From: Acidimicrobiia bacterium
Lineage (GTDB): Bacteria > Actinomycetota > Acidimicrobiia > ATN3 > PSLF01
NCBI GenBank assembly: GCA_040289475.1
Contig: PSLF01000004.1
Coordinates: 90,920-154,919 of the forward strand
DNA length: 64,000 nt
Direction of reading: 5' to 3'
Positions within the stretch are counted from its first letter, which is position 1. Each line of letters opens with the position of its first letter. Positions 34,099 to 43,474 of the stretch are shown one piece after another. Position numbers and translations under genes: made by a program. The notes under the pieces are model-generated. The model did no database searches. It saw nothing but the letters and a program-made list of their open reading frames with translations, and was not told the origin of the DNA.

Positions 34099-34976
34099 GC
34101 GAAGCCGTGGTACCTTCACATCGCGGGCGACGTGGCGTTCCCGAAGAAATCGTCCGATACGTGGGCGAAGACGCCGAAATAGTCCTATCGACTGACGATC
34201 TTACGGTATTGACAGGCTCCGGCTACTGCGCCCATTACGGTCTTCCAGAAGTGATAGCAAGGGAGCGCGCAGTCCTACTGCGAGAGTTCGACGGGAATCC
34301 ACTAGTGCTGCCTCAAGTAATCGACTGGGACATTACCTGGATTATCACCGAGAACCTCGAGGTGACATCGGAGTGGAGCGACGAAGAAGTGTTCGAAGCA
34401 GTGCGAGAGCTTGCACGCTTTCACGATACCTTCGAAGATTCACCTCATCTGGTTAGCCCCATCTTGAGACGACCGTTTGGCAGAGACTTACCGGAGCTGC
34501 TTGCCCCAGCACGCGCATCTGGGTGGCAACTTCCCTCTCCTCTCGACGAGATTCTCCTCGACCCTTCCCCACTTATCAAAGCGCTTGAAGAAATGCCCTT
34601 TACCATCTTGCACGGGGATCCCTGGCCTGCGAATGTAGCAAAACGGGGTTCGGAGTTCGTGTGGTTGAACTGGTGGCAAACTTCGCTAGGTCCGGGGGTA
34701 GCCGACTTTGCTGCCTGGCTCGACCAAACTCCCTTTCAGTTAGGAAGGACGGTGGACAGACTTGGCCAAATAGAAGCTTACCTTGAGGCCCGAGGCGAGC
34801 CACTGGACAGAAAGACATTCTCACGGGGCCTCGACGCAGCAAGGATCTTCTGGTTTTTAGCTTACGACGTCCCCCAATTGAGGGCACTGGCCCAGGAGAG
34901 ACCCGACCTCGCAGAAACAATGAACATCGAGGCCCACAGGGCTTGGCAAGCCTTTGAGAAAAGCTCCAGGGAGTGA
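34095..34976 (+). CDS. Aminoglycoside phosphotransferase (APH)-family kinase, copy 2
   Basis: A 293-aa paralog of the kinase at 30185-31069. It has ILHGDPWPANVAK (catalytic Asp and Asn), VWLNWWQTSLGPGVADFAAW in place of the IDW motif, and the same closing stretch (FWFLAYDVPQLRALA against FWFFAYDLPRLRDLA). The usual Asp of the IDW motif is Asn here (WLNW), which removes a normally metal-coordinating residue. It starts at TTG 34095 in a TTGA overlap with the oxidoreductase stop, the same junction type as upstream. It may be a divergent or regulatory subunit. Confidence 0.82.
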   Translation: MSEAVVPSHRGRRGVPEEIVRYVGEDAEIVLSTDDLTVLTGSGYCAHYGLPEVIARERAVLLREFDGNPLVLPQVIDWDITWIITENLEVTSEWSDEEVFEAVRELARFHDTFEDSPHLVSPILRRPFGRDLPELLAPARASGWQLPSPLDEILLDPSPLIKALEEMPFTILHGDPWPANVAKRGSEFVWLNWWQTSLGPGVADFAAWLDQTPFQLGRTVDRLGQIEAYLEARGEPLDRKTFSRGLDAARIFWFLAYDVPQLRALAQERPDLAETMNIEAHRAWQAFEKSSRE

Positions 34977-35025
34977 ACCTAGGAAGGAAGCGGCTCTCGG
35001 AAACCAAGGGATGCTCGAGTTGCTA

Positions 35026-35493
35026 TCACACGATGCGGTAGGTCTGCACCGCGTGCGCCACGACCTTACCTTCCTCATCTGTCGCCGTAATCTCAGTGAA
35101 AATCAACTCTTTGCCACGTTTCACGGTCCGAGCGTGGCACAAAAGGTCCGACCGCTTCGCAGCTCCTATGAATTGGATAGAAAGACTCACCGTGGAGGCT
35201 CTTATTCCCTTCTCAAAATCATGGTTAGACCAAGCTGCAGCAGCCCCTGCGGTATCTATGGCAGAGGCTATGACTCCTCCGTGATACACGGATCCATCAT
35301 TAGTTAGCTCGTGCCTAAAAGGCAGTCTCATCACGACATCGTCCGGTTCGTATTTTTCGAACCCCATACCCAACAATCCTATGAATGGCGTCTTTGGCAT
35401 GACCTCGCGCACTGCCTGTCGTCTGGCGTGCTGCTCCTCGTCACTCAGGCTCTTACGCGAGACCCCCCCGATGTTGTCTGCGTCTCCTCCCAT
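35026..35493 (-). CDS. PaaI-like hot-dog thioesterase
   Basis: A 155-aa single hot-dog-domain protein of the PaaI/YdiI group that hydrolyses acyl- or aryl-CoA thioesters. The catalytic segment DGSVYHGGVIASAIDTAGAA, with the conserved His-Gly-Gly and following acid, is present, and VSLSIQFIGAAKRSDLLCHA forms the central strands. It lies convergent to the kinase operon (49-bp gap) and divergent from the P450 gene across 122 bp. Confidence 0.85.
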   Translation of the reverse strand: MGGDADNIGGVSRKSLSDEEQHARRQAVREVMPKTPFIGLLGMGFEKYEPDDVVMRLPFRHELTNDGSVYHGGVIASAIDTAGAAAAWSNHDFEKGIRASTVSLSIQFIGAAKRSDLLCHARTVKRGKELIFTEITATDEEGKVVAHAVQTYRIV

Positions 35494-35615
35494 CCGACCC
35501 CCTAACTACTACGATCTCCCAAAGCGCACTGGCTGGTGTGCAAGAGCGCACAATGCCATATATTACCGAGTGGTAGCATACGGTATCACCAGATCAAGTG
35601 AGGGGATGCACCACG

Positions 35616-36929
35616 ATGGCCACAGAACCATCTTCTTTGGGTGATCTAGCGAGGGGCGGCACGGTATCGCCCGCCACAGCGGAGAGCGTTGCGCTTTCGG
35701 TCTTCAATCCCTTCGATCCCAACTTTAGAAAGGATCCTTACAAGCGATACAACGCATTGCGGGAGTCGATGCCGGTACTTCAGACTCCTCTTGGTGCGAC
35801 GCTTTTCTCTCGCTACGACGACTGCGTGGCGATTCTCAAAGATCATCACCGCTTCAGCTCGGATTTTCGGCACTCCCGGGCATTTCAAGACATGCTCGAA
35901 CAAATGCAACGCGCCGGTACCGAACTCGACCCCACCCTAACTGACGCTCGACCTTTCATTTTTTTAGACCCTCCAGAGCACACGCGCTTGAGGGGTTTGG
36001 TACAAAAAGCCTTCACGCCCAAAGTTGTGGAGTCCCTCAGTCCGAGGGTCGAGGAGATTGCTCAGGAAATTCTTGACAAAGTCGTTGACAGAGGTGAAGG
36101 ACGAATGGACGGGGTGGAGGATTTTGCTTATCCTCTGCCCGTCAGGGTCATATGCGAGATGCTCGGCGTGCCTCCCGAAGACAATGCCTTGTTCAAAAAC
36201 TGGTCCAAAATCCTAGCCCGCAGCATAGACCCAGACTTTTTCACGATCCGAAACAACAGGTTCGATCCACCAGAAGAGGTGGTCGTAGCGAGAGCCTCTT
36301 TTGCGGTCTATTTCTCTAACTTGATTGAGGAACGCTCGAATGACTTAGGGGACGACCTTCTTTCCGGACTGATTCTCGCCGAGCACGAGGGCCAGAAACT
36401 TACCAGGGCTGAGCTCATATCTACTGCAATCCTGCTGCTTGTAGCAGGACATGAGACGACTGTGAGCCTGATATCTAAGGGAATCCTCCAGCTTCTTCGC
36501 CACCCCGACCAACTAGAAATCTTCAAATCCGATCCGACAATCGCCAAGAGCGCTGTAGAAGAGATCCTGCGTTTCGACCCGCCGGTGCACCTAACTGGCA
36601 GAGTAGCCGTCGAAGACACGGAGCTGGGTGGCGTGACCATTGAAAAAGGGCAGTCAGCTATAGCTCTTATCGCGGGAGCCCATCGAGATCCCGAACACTT
36701 CGAGAATCCCGACGTATTTGACATCAGGCGAGGCGCTTCTAACCACATAGCCTTCGGTTTCGGAATACACCACTGCCTCGGGGCACCCCTCGCCAGATTG
36801 GAGAGTAGAATTGCATTGACCACGCTGTTCCAGCGGTTCCCCACGTTGGCTCTAGATGGCGAGCCTGTCTTCAAAGACAACTTCGTTCTCCACGGGCTCG
36901 AGCATTTACCTCTGAGATGGGATGATTGA
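35616..36929 (+). CDS. Cytochrome P450
   Basis: A 437-aa soluble bacterial P450 monooxygenase. Motifs: the I-helix oxygen-activation segment AGHETTV, the K-helix ExxR (EEILRF), PVHLTGRVAVED, and the heme-binding FGFGIHHCLGAPLARLE with the thiolate Cys near residue 387. ATG 35616 is preferred over the upstream GTG 35598 because AGTGAGGGG lies about nine bases before it. No ferredoxin or reductase gene is adjacent. The neighbouring thiolase-like and LLM oxidoreductase genes suggest lipid or sterol-type substrates, which is inference. Confidence 0.93.
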   Translation: MATEPSSLGDLARGGTVSPATAESVALSVFNPFDPNFRKDPYKRYNALRESMPVLQTPLGATLFSRYDDCVAILKDHHRFSSDFRHSRAFQDMLEQMQRAGTELDPTLTDARPFIFLDPPEHTRLRGLVQKAFTPKVVESLSPRVEEIAQEILDKVVDRGEGRMDGVEDFAYPLPVRVICEMLGVPPEDNALFKNWSKILARSIDPDFFTIRNNRFDPPEEVVVARASFAVYFSNLIEERSNDLGDDLLSGLILAEHEGQKLTRAELISTAILLLVAGHETTVSLISKGILQLLRHPDQLEIFKSDPTIAKSAVEEILRFDPPVHLTGRVAVEDTELGGVTIEKGQSAIALIAGAHRDPEHFENPDVFDIRRGASNHIAFGFGIHHCLGAPLARLESRIALTTLFQRFPTLALDGEPVFKDNFVLHGLEHLPLRWDD

Positions 36930-37059
36930 TTTCTCCACCCGAAGGGGATTCAAGCGAGTGGTCGTAGGATTGCACAAGTACTTTCACAGCCCAGGCGAGA
37001 GAACATAAATACAGGAAAATTGGCAAGAGTCGAAGGACGAGAAAGGGAAGAGAGGATCA

Positions 37060-38265
37060 ATGGGCAACAAGGTGTACGTGGTAGGCGTGGGGATGACCAA
37101 ATTCGAAAAGCCCCAGTCAAAACAGTGGGACTACCCTGACATGGCAAAGGAGGCTGCTACCAAGGCCTTGGAGGACGCCGGCATAGAGTTTACCAGCGTA
37201 GAACAAGCAACGGTTGGATACGTCTACGGGGAGACTACGTCGGGCCAGCGTGCCGTGTACCAGTTAGGTATGACCGGAATTCCGGTCTATAACGTCAACA
37301 ACGCCTGCTCCACGGGATCCACTGCGCTTTTCATGGCCAAACAACTCGTGGAGGGAGGAGTTGCAGACTGCGTTCTGGCCCTCGGCTTCGAGAAAATGGA
37401 GAAAGGATCGCTGGCACCGAAATTCTCCGATCGCACCAATCCAATGGACAAGCATTTCAGTCAAATGATCAAGCTGCGCGGCTTCTCTAACGCTCCAGGT
37501 GCGCCCCAGATATTCGGCAACGCAGGCAGAGAGCATCAAGAAAAGTACGGCACTACTAAAGAACAGTTCGCCAAAGTCGCCGAGAAGAACCACCGTCACT
37601 CCGCCAACAATCCCTACTCGCAGTTCCAAGACGTCTACACTCTTGAGGAGATTTTGGAATCGCCGGTGGTCTACGATCCTTTGACCAAACTTCAGTGCTG
37701 CCCGACTTCGGATGGCGCAGCGGCTGCGATCCTAGCCAGCGAGCGCTTTGTGCGAGAGAAGAACCTGTGGGACAAGGCCGTCGAGATAGTGGCCCAGTCG
37801 ATGAAGACCGACTTCCCTTCGACCTTTGAAGACAAAAGTTGCATAAAACTTGTTGGATTCGATCTCTCGAGAAGAGCGGCACAAGAAGTCTATGAACAGT
37901 CCGGCTACGGGCCTGAAGACATAGACGTTATCGAACTTCACGACTGCTTTTCCACTAACGAACTGATCACCTACGAAGCTTTGGGCCTTTGCGAGGTTGG
38001 AAAGGGCGGGGAGCTGATCGACTCTGGAGCCGTCACATATGGCGGAAAGTGGGTCGTGAACCCATCTGGGGGACTGATCTCTAAAGGACATCCACTAGGT
38101 GCGACAGGGCTAGCTCAATGCGCCGAGCTCAACTGGCAGCTGCGCGGCGAGGCAGGCTCCCGCCAAATAAAAGATGCCAAGCTTGCACTCCAACACAATC
38201 TCGGGCTTGGGGGAGCGGCAGTCGTCACAATGTACAAAAAGGCCCAGCCACCGGCCCAAAGCTAA
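37060..38265 (+). CDS. SCP-x-type thiolase / lipid-transfer acetyl-CoA acetyltransferase
   Basis: A 401-aa thiolase-fold protein of the SCP-x/lipid-transfer group. The nucleophilic cysteine lies in [11 protein letters not shown] (C83), the catalytic His/Asp in [12 protein letters not shown], and the C-terminal [17 protein letters not shown] carries the conserved GHP. These enzymes cleave or modify branched 3-ketoacyl-CoAs, including sterol side chains in actinobacteria. Its start is ATG 37060 with GGGAAGAGAGG upstream. It sits on the plus strand between the P450 and an LLM-type oxidoreductase, possibly one degradative cluster. Confidence 0.9.
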   Translation: MGNKVYVVGVGMTKFEKPQSKQWDYPDMAKEAATKALEDAGIEFTSVEQATVGYVYGETTSGQRAVYQLGMTGIPVYNVNNACSTGSTALFMAKQLVEGGVADCVLALGFEKMEKGSLAPKFSDRTNPMDKHFSQMIKLRGFSNAPGAPQIFGNAGREHQEKYGTTKEQFAKVAEKNHRHSANNPYSQFQDVYTLEEILESPVVYDPLTKLQCCPTSDGAAAAILASERFVREKNLWDKAVEIVAQSMKTDFPSTFEDKSCIKLVGFDLSRRAAQEVYEQSGYGPEDIDVIELHDCFSTNELITYEALGLCEVGKGGELIDSGAVTYGGKWVVNPSGGLISKGHPLGATGLAQCAELNWQLRGEAGSRQIKDAKLALQHNLGLGGAAVVTMYKKAQPPAQS

Positions 38266-38332
38266 TCTGGACATGATCGTTGGACGTGACACCGGTAGTA
38301 CTCCCCTCCGATTTCTCGAAAGAGACGATTAG

Positions 38333-39265
38333 TTGTCCGACAAGGCACCTATAAAAATCGGGGTTTTTCCCCCTTCTCAGGTTGTGACCGGCCCTCAGCA
38401 GGTGTTGGCGGAGTACCTGCGTGCTGTAGAGGATGCGGGACTCGACTACGTCTGCTGCGGAGACCACATCAGTTTTTACATCGGATTCGGGAGCGACGGG
38501 CTTCTTACGGCTGCTGCCTACGCGGCTATGACCAACTCTCTTCCGGTATCAATCGGGATATATCTACTGGTACTTCGGCACCCAGTAGCCGTGGCCCGCC
38601 AGATCGCAACGTTCGAGTCACTTTTTCCCGGCCGCCTCATATTCGGAGTTGGTATCGGAGGAGAGGACCCTCATGAAGTCGAAATCTGCGGCGTCGAGCC
38701 CAAAACCCGGGGGCGCAGAATGAATGAGTGCCTGCAAATTCTTCACGGACTCCTTGAGGGAACCCCCTTCTCGTTCGAGGGCGAGTTTTTTCGAATAAAA
38801 GACGCTCTTATTTTGCCGGCACCGAAGACAAAACCTCCGATCCTAATCGGAGGCCGCTCGGATGCGGCGCTTCGACGCGCTGCCCTCTATGGCGACGGGT
38901 GGCTTCCTATTTGGGTATCGGCCCGCCGCTTCAAAGAAGCGACGGGCCAGATAGCAGAAGTTGCTGAACGGAACGGGCGTAGAGCTGATTCGTTCACTCA
39001 TGGACTACAGGTGTGGTGCGCTACCGGTCGAGACAGGTCGGATGCCAGAAATCGACTAGCGGCAGCAATGGAATCTCTTTATCAGATTCCATTCGAACGG
39101 TTCGAGAAGTGGAGCCCTTATGGCTCCACCCAGGAGATTGCCGAAGCCCTAAGTCCATATATAGATGTCGGGTGCAAATACATCAATCTCACGTTGCAGG
39201 CGCCCGATCCCCACTCTCAAATAGAAACGGCAGCCGCAATTCGCGAGTATTTGATAAACCGGTAG
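38333..39265 (+). CDS. LLM-class flavin/F420-dependent oxidoreductase
   Basis: A 310-aa TIM-barrel protein of the luciferase-like monooxygenase superfamily. Recognisable parts: EDAGLDYVCCGDHISF, LVLRHPVAVARQIATFESL, the conserved GRLIFGVGIGGEDPHE and PILIGGRSDAALRRAALYGD, characteristic of the F420-dependent actinobacterial members. FMN use cannot be ruled out. Start TTG 38333 follows a weak ribosome-like GAAAGAGA. The gene lies 67 bp after the thiolase on the same strand. Confidence 0.85.
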   Translation: MSDKAPIKIGVFPPSQVVTGPQQVLAEYLRAVEDAGLDYVCCGDHISFYIGFGSDGLLTAAAYAAMTNSLPVSIGIYLLVLRHPVAVARQIATFESLFPGRLIFGVGIGGEDPHEVEICGVEPKTRGRRMNECLQILHGLLEGTPFSFEGEFFRIKDALILPAPKTKPPILIGGRSDAALRRAALYGDGWLPIWVSARRFKEATGQIAEVAERNGRRADSFTHGLQVWCATGRDRSDARNRLAAAMESLYQIPFERFEKWSPYGSTQEIAEALSPYIDVGCKYINLTLQAPDPHSQIETAAAIREYLINR

Positions 39266-39294
39266 GCAGTGAGTGTCGCGTCAAAAGTGGCGGT

Positions 39295-40662
39295 ATGTCA
39301 ATGAAAACAAATGCTGAAGTAGTAGTCGTCGGAGCCGGCTTAGCAGGCCTTTCAGCTGCATGGATTTTAGCTAACTCAGGAGTCGAAGTCGTCGTCCTGG
39401 AAGCCAGAGAGAGGCCCGGCGGACGAGTCTTGACGTCTAGGGTAGAGAGCACCTGGATTGACGAAGGCGGGCAGTGGCTCGGCGCGGGACATGTAAGGGC
39501 TTACAATCTCGTATCTGAGTTAGGTTTGAGTACTTTCCCCACTTTCGAAACAGGTGACTCGATAGCGATTCTCAATGGTCGCCGCATCCGTTTCTCCGGG
39601 CAGCTTCCCAAGCTCAATCCCCTTGCAACAGCCGATCTCGCACAGGGAATCCTCCGGTTCGAGCGGCTCGTTCGGGGGGTGAGTTCGGAGGCTCCATGGA
39701 ACCATCCGCGTGCCAAAGATCTAGATGCCAAAACATTACAGAGCTGGATGGATCGCACTCTGGTTTCTACCACTGCTAAAAGGTTGTTCGGGCTGTTGAG
39801 CGCTGCGGTGTACGCGGCGGACCCCGCAGAGATATCTCTCCTCTTTGCGCTCTTCTATACAAAGGCTGGGCGCAGCTTCCAAACGCTACTAGGAACGTCA
39901 GGCGGTGCTCAACAAGACCGCGTTATCGGAGGCACTATGCAGCTTGCCGAGGGTCTAGCTCGGCGCCTAGGCGACGCCGTGCGCTTTGGCAGGCCAGTCA
40001 AAAGCATCTCGCAGCGCAACGGTAAAGTCGAAATCGCAGCAGGCAAGGCAACTGTGCTGTGTAAGAGAGCCATAGTCGCCGTTCCCCCTGTCCTGGCTTG
40101 GCGAATCGACTATGATCCTCCACTATCGCCTGCCAAGGACCGTCTCCTCCGTTCTTTGCTTCCAGGGTATGCAATAAAGGCGCATGCGGTGTATTCCGAA
40201 CCCTTCTGGCGCAGCGAAGGCCTGTGCGGACAGGCAGGATGTCCAGACCTTCCGATCACGTTCACGTTCGACAACTCCCCGCCGGACGGCAGTGCGGGAG
40301 TGCTCGTGGGGTTCGCAGAGGGAGCGCACGCCTTAGAGCTGTCTCGTCTAGAGGATGCAGACCGGCGGAAAATAGTACTCGACTGTTTCAGACAGTACTT
40401 CGGCCCTCAAGCTTTGGAACCCAGCCACTACGCCGAGCGTGACTGGAGTAGAGAAACCTGGACTAGGGGGTGCTACGCAGCTCACGCCCCTACAGGAATA
40501 CTTTCGACTTGCGGTGCGGAACTGCGATCGCCCCACGGAGCAGTACACTTCGCGGGATCCGAAACTGCGACGAGCTGGACAGGGTACATGGAGGGAGCGC
40601 TCGAGTCGGGTGAGCGGGTCGCTCGGGAGGTAATGCGTTCGATTGGCGTCGCAACAGATTAG
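39295..40662 (+). CDS. FAD-dependent amine oxidase family protein
   Basis: A 455-aa flavin monoamine oxidase-like protein. The N-terminal dinucleotide-binding motif VVVVGAGLAGLSAAWILA is followed by EARERPGGRV, a GGTMQLAEGLARRL motif, and a C-terminal FAD-binding signature AGSETATSWTGYMEGALESG. Start ATG 39295 (a second ATG at 39301 is possible) lies 29 bp after the LLM gene. Its end overlaps the next gene by 20 bp. The substrate (amine, amino acid or carotenoid-like) is not determinable. Confidence 0.88.
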   Translation: MSMKTNAEVVVVGAGLAGLSAAWILANSGVEVVVLEARERPGGRVLTSRVESTWIDEGGQWLGAGHVRAYNLVSELGLSTFPTFETGDSIAILNGRRIRFSGQLPKLNPLATADLAQGILRFERLVRGVSSEAPWNHPRAKDLDAKTLQSWMDRTLVSTTAKRLFGLLSAAVYAADPAEISLLFALFYTKAGRSFQTLLGTSGGAQQDRVIGGTMQLAEGLARRLGDAVRFGRPVKSISQRNGKVEIAAGKATVLCKRAIVAVPPVLAWRIDYDPPLSPAKDRLLRSLLPGYAIKAHAVYSEPFWRSEGLCGQAGCPDLPITFTFDNSPPDGSAGVLVGFAEGAHALELSRLEDADRRKIVLDCFRQYFGPQALEPSHYAERDWSRETWTRGCYAAHAPTGILSTCGAELRSPHGAVHFAGSETATSWTGYMEGALESGERVAREVMRSIGVATD

Positions 40663-41908
40663 AGGGTCGTGGGACGAAGCTTTCTCCCCCTTGGTGTCGA
40701 AGCTTCAAAGCCAGCTAGAAGCTGGACAGCACATGGGGGGTGCTTTGGCCGTATGGAAAGAGGGTAGCCCCGTAGTCGACGTTCACTTTGGGGAGCGCAA
40801 CCCGCAAGGCGATCCGTGGGAGGCAGACACCATGGTTGTTGCCTTCTCCACGACCAAGGGAATGGCAAGTCTAGCCTTGCACATGCTCGCCGACGCCGGG
40901 GAGATCGAGTACGACTCCCCAGTAGCTCGTTACTGGCCCACCTTCGCTAAGGCCGGTAAGGAGGGGATAACCGTACGTCACATTCTCACCCACGAAGCTG
41001 GTCTCCACCGCATACGCGATTATGTCGACGATCCTGCCACGATCATGGACTGGAATCGGATGATCTCCATCATCGAGTCCATGGAGCCCGCTTATCCACC
41101 AGGGACAGCTAACGGATATCACGCCACGAGCTTCGGTTGGCTCGTGGGCGAACTGATTCGCAGGGTGTCCGGCACCGACATCTGCAGTTTTGTGCGGAAA
41201 GAGATCGCAGAGCCTTTGGGACTCGACGGATTCTACATTGGCATGCCAATATCCGAGGCAGACCGCGTCGCCAAGCTCTCGCTGGAAGCCACTACGACGC
41301 CTCAGATTCCTATGGCCATGCGCCCCCCTGTAGTGACCCAGGATGCTGACAGCCTTTCAAATAACCGGGATCACGGCAATTCGGGTGAGCAAGCAGCCTC
41401 GGGGACGGGACTGAGACAATTCCCGATCGCACCCAACCCATTAATCGAGGGCGCCAAGGCCTTGGCACCTGGCTTAGAGCGAATCGTAGCCAACGACACC
41501 GAGGTACTGACGGTGCCGCTCCCGGCAGCAAACGGAGTTTTTACGGCTCGATCGCTGGCAAAGGCGTACTCAGCAATAGCCGACACAACTGACGGGCCGC
41601 AGGGGCCCAAAGCGCCGCTACTCTCCCCTCGCACGAGAGAAAAAGTCCGTGCAATCTACAACTCGAGGCCAGATCTGGTCATCGGTATCCCCATGATGTG
41701 GAGACTTGGCTACCACTCAGTGTTCACAGGAACAGGAGTTATACCAAACGCCATTGGTCACTTCGGCTTCGGAGGATCCGGAGCCTTTTTGGATCTCGAC
41801 ACCCACCTCTCTGCCGCACTCCTGGTGAATAAGATCTCGCTCTCGTTCACTGCCCATTTGCGATTCGTCGAACTGGCCGGTGTTGCGCTACAGTGCGCCA
41901 CTAAATGA
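40643..41908 (+). CDS. Serine hydrolase of the beta-lactamase class C / EstB family
   Basis: A 421-aa beta-lactamase-fold hydrolase. The catalytic SxxK is in VAFSTTKGMASLAL, the YxA/N-type second motif is NGYHATSFGWLVGE, and the C-terminal GHFGFGGSGAFLD replaces the KTG box, as in esterases of this family. No signal peptide is visible, which favours an intracellular esterase. Start TTG 40643 overlaps the amine oxidase end by 20 bp, with GGGAGG about 14 bases upstream. Its stop overlaps the next start by ATGA, so genes from 38333 to 42960 look like one operon. Confidence 0.87.
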   Translation: MASQQIRGSWDEAFSPLVSKLQSQLEAGQHMGGALAVWKEGSPVVDVHFGERNPQGDPWEADTMVVAFSTTKGMASLALHMLADAGEIEYDSPVARYWPTFAKAGKEGITVRHILTHEAGLHRIRDYVDDPATIMDWNRMISIIESMEPAYPPGTANGYHATSFGWLVGELIRRVSGTDICSFVRKEIAEPLGLDGFYIGMPISEADRVAKLSLEATTTPQIPMAMRPPVVTQDADSLSNNRDHGNSGEQAASGTGLRQFPIAPNPLIEGAKALAPGLERIVANDTEVLTVPLPAANGVFTARSLAKAYSAIADTTDGPQGPKAPLLSPRTREKVRAIYNSRPDLVIGIPMMWRLGYHSVFTGTGVIPNAIGHFGFGGSGAFLDLDTHLSAALLVNKISLSFTAHLRFVELAGVALQCATK

Positions 41909-42960
41909 AAAGTTCGAGAAGCACATCACGTCGAGGAATTGCTGCGATTCTAGTCGTCGCCGTAACAGTTGGAGCATGTACCAACACGACGAGCCAGGCC
42001 CGCAAGGCTATCTGTGAAAATCCAGCTCCTATCGGTACTCCCGAGGGCGAGCTGACCGACTTGGCTCCGACACAGAGCGGTCCCATCGGCGCGCCGTCTA
42101 TCAAACCCACTCCAGTAGAAGGGAGTGGCGCCCCGTTTCTCTACTACTCGTCGAACGAATCGGGTCAGTTTCAGATCTACAAAGTACGAGCCACACTCGC
42201 CAAAACCGACTCAGCGAGTGTGGCCGATTCCAAACTACAACTCACGGATTCCGGCCGAGATCAGGGGTCGTCAAATGTCACCCCTTATGCGAGCTCGCTC
42301 GGGTACATCACGTTCAGCTCCAACCGTACGGGCAACTACGAGATCTTCGTTATGCGAGCAGATGGATCCGGGCAGACACGCCTCACCAATACCCCGGGCA
42401 ACGAGCTAGGGCCAGTTCTATCTCCCGACGGACGTGCAGTAGCTTTTTCATCCGATTGCTATGGCAATGAGGACATATTTGTCGCCTCAACGAACGGACA
42501 ATCAATCAAGAGAATCACGGCTTCGCCGGCAAACGAAACCGCCCCAGATTGGTCCCCCGACGGAAGCACGATAGCTTTTAGAAGCGATACAGATGGGCTG
42601 GAGGCCATTTATCTGGCCAACTCCGACGGCCAGAATCCCCGCAGGCTTACCAACAACGACTATCCCGAGTCAGCTCCAGCCTTTTCTCCTGATGGAACAT
42701 CGATTGCTTTTCAGGCAAAGAAGGGCAAGTACTGGCAGATACACATCTTGCGATTCGATAGCGGAGAAGAGAGCGTTGTGTCTGACGGAAAAGGCAATGA
42801 CTTCCGGCCTCGTTGGTCCCTCGATGGATCCAAACTGTACTTCGTCTCCGATCGCGATGGACACGACGCTATCTATGTGATGAACGCAGATGGATCGGCA
42901 GTGACCTTACTCGCCGGAGACTCCTATGAGGCGCGAAATCCCTCCGAAGCCTTGGCCTAG
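41905..42960 (+). CDS. TolB-like PD40 beta-propeller lipoprotein
   Basis: A 351-aa exported lipoprotein. The basic N-terminus and hydrophobic segment end in a lipobox VTVGAC with the lipidated Cys at about residue 25. Six PD40/WD40-like blades follow, each with a (A/Y)FSS(D/N)RxGNxxIxxxxADG...LTN pattern (for example YITFSSNRTGNYEIFVMRAD and LYFVSDRDGHDAIYVMNAD). TolB-like propellers bind proteins or sugars outside the membrane; without Tol/Pal genes nearby, the partner is unknown. Start ATG 41905 overlaps the preceding stop (ATGA). Confidence 0.88.
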   Translation: MKSSRSTSRRGIAAILVVAVTVGACTNTTSQARKAICENPAPIGTPEGELTDLAPTQSGPIGAPSIKPTPVEGSGAPFLYYSSNESGQFQIYKVRATLAKTDSASVADSKLQLTDSGRDQGSSNVTPYASSLGYITFSSNRTGNYEIFVMRADGSGQTRLTNTPGNELGPVLSPDGRAVAFSSDCYGNEDIFVASTNGQSIKRITASPANETAPDWSPDGSTIAFRSDTDGLEAIYLANSDGQNPRRLTNNDYPESAPAFSPDGTSIAFQAKKGKYWQIHILRFDSGEESVVSDGKGNDFRPRWSLDGSKLYFVSDRDGHDAIYVMNADGSAVTLLAGDSYEARNPSEALA

Positions 42961-43474
42961 GAGGGCGAAGAAAGAACCGCCAACTCGGGATCTCTTTTTG
43001 ACATTGACGCCCCGCTCACGGATGCCGCAGTGGAAATCGTCTTCATTGCCGATTTTGGAGGAGGTCCAGAACAACAAACGATTGCCGAGTCAATGCTCCG
43101 GTATGCCCGAACCACCTTCTTCTCACAGGTTAGGTCCCGCCGAAGTGTTCGTCCTCAACTCCAACCGTGTAGACGATGCTCAGACCAAATAGCTAGATGA
43201 GCGACTCCAGGTATCGAAGGCAAAAGTGCGAGTGGTCGTGTTTCACCACCCTGTTTTTTCGTGCGGACCTCATGGATCGACAAAGGAGATCCAAAGACTG
43301 TGGCTTCCAGTGCTGGAGTCTCACAGAGTAGAGCTCGTGGTCAGTGGCCACGATCACAACTACCAACGAATCGTAGAGCCGCTCGGCGAAAATGTAAGGC
43401 CGCGCGCCGTTACCTCTGCTGCTACAGTGATCGACTCTTACCGAGGAAAGATCAACTCGAGGCTACAATCATGA
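42961..43474 (+). pseudogene. Decayed purple-acid-phosphatase-like metallophosphoesterase
   Basis: The N-terminal piece reads AAVEIVFIADFGGGPEQQTI (first metal motif) in one frame just after the lipoprotein gene. In a second frame follow EVFVLNSNRVDDAQTK, a TAG at about 43189, then LDERLQVSKAKVRVVVFHHP and ELVVSGHDHNYQR, the last metal motifs. Relatives read QxxWL at the TAG, so a TGG-to-TAG change is likely. The middle of the enzyme, including the GNH(D/E) motif, is deleted. The remnant ends near 43474, overlapping the NUDIX start. Confidence 0.82.

Noticed and set aside
30185..34976. Antibiotic-resistance kinases
   Set aside because: The APH fold is shared by many metabolic kinases; the context is a dehydrogenase and there is no resistance or mobile-element signature.
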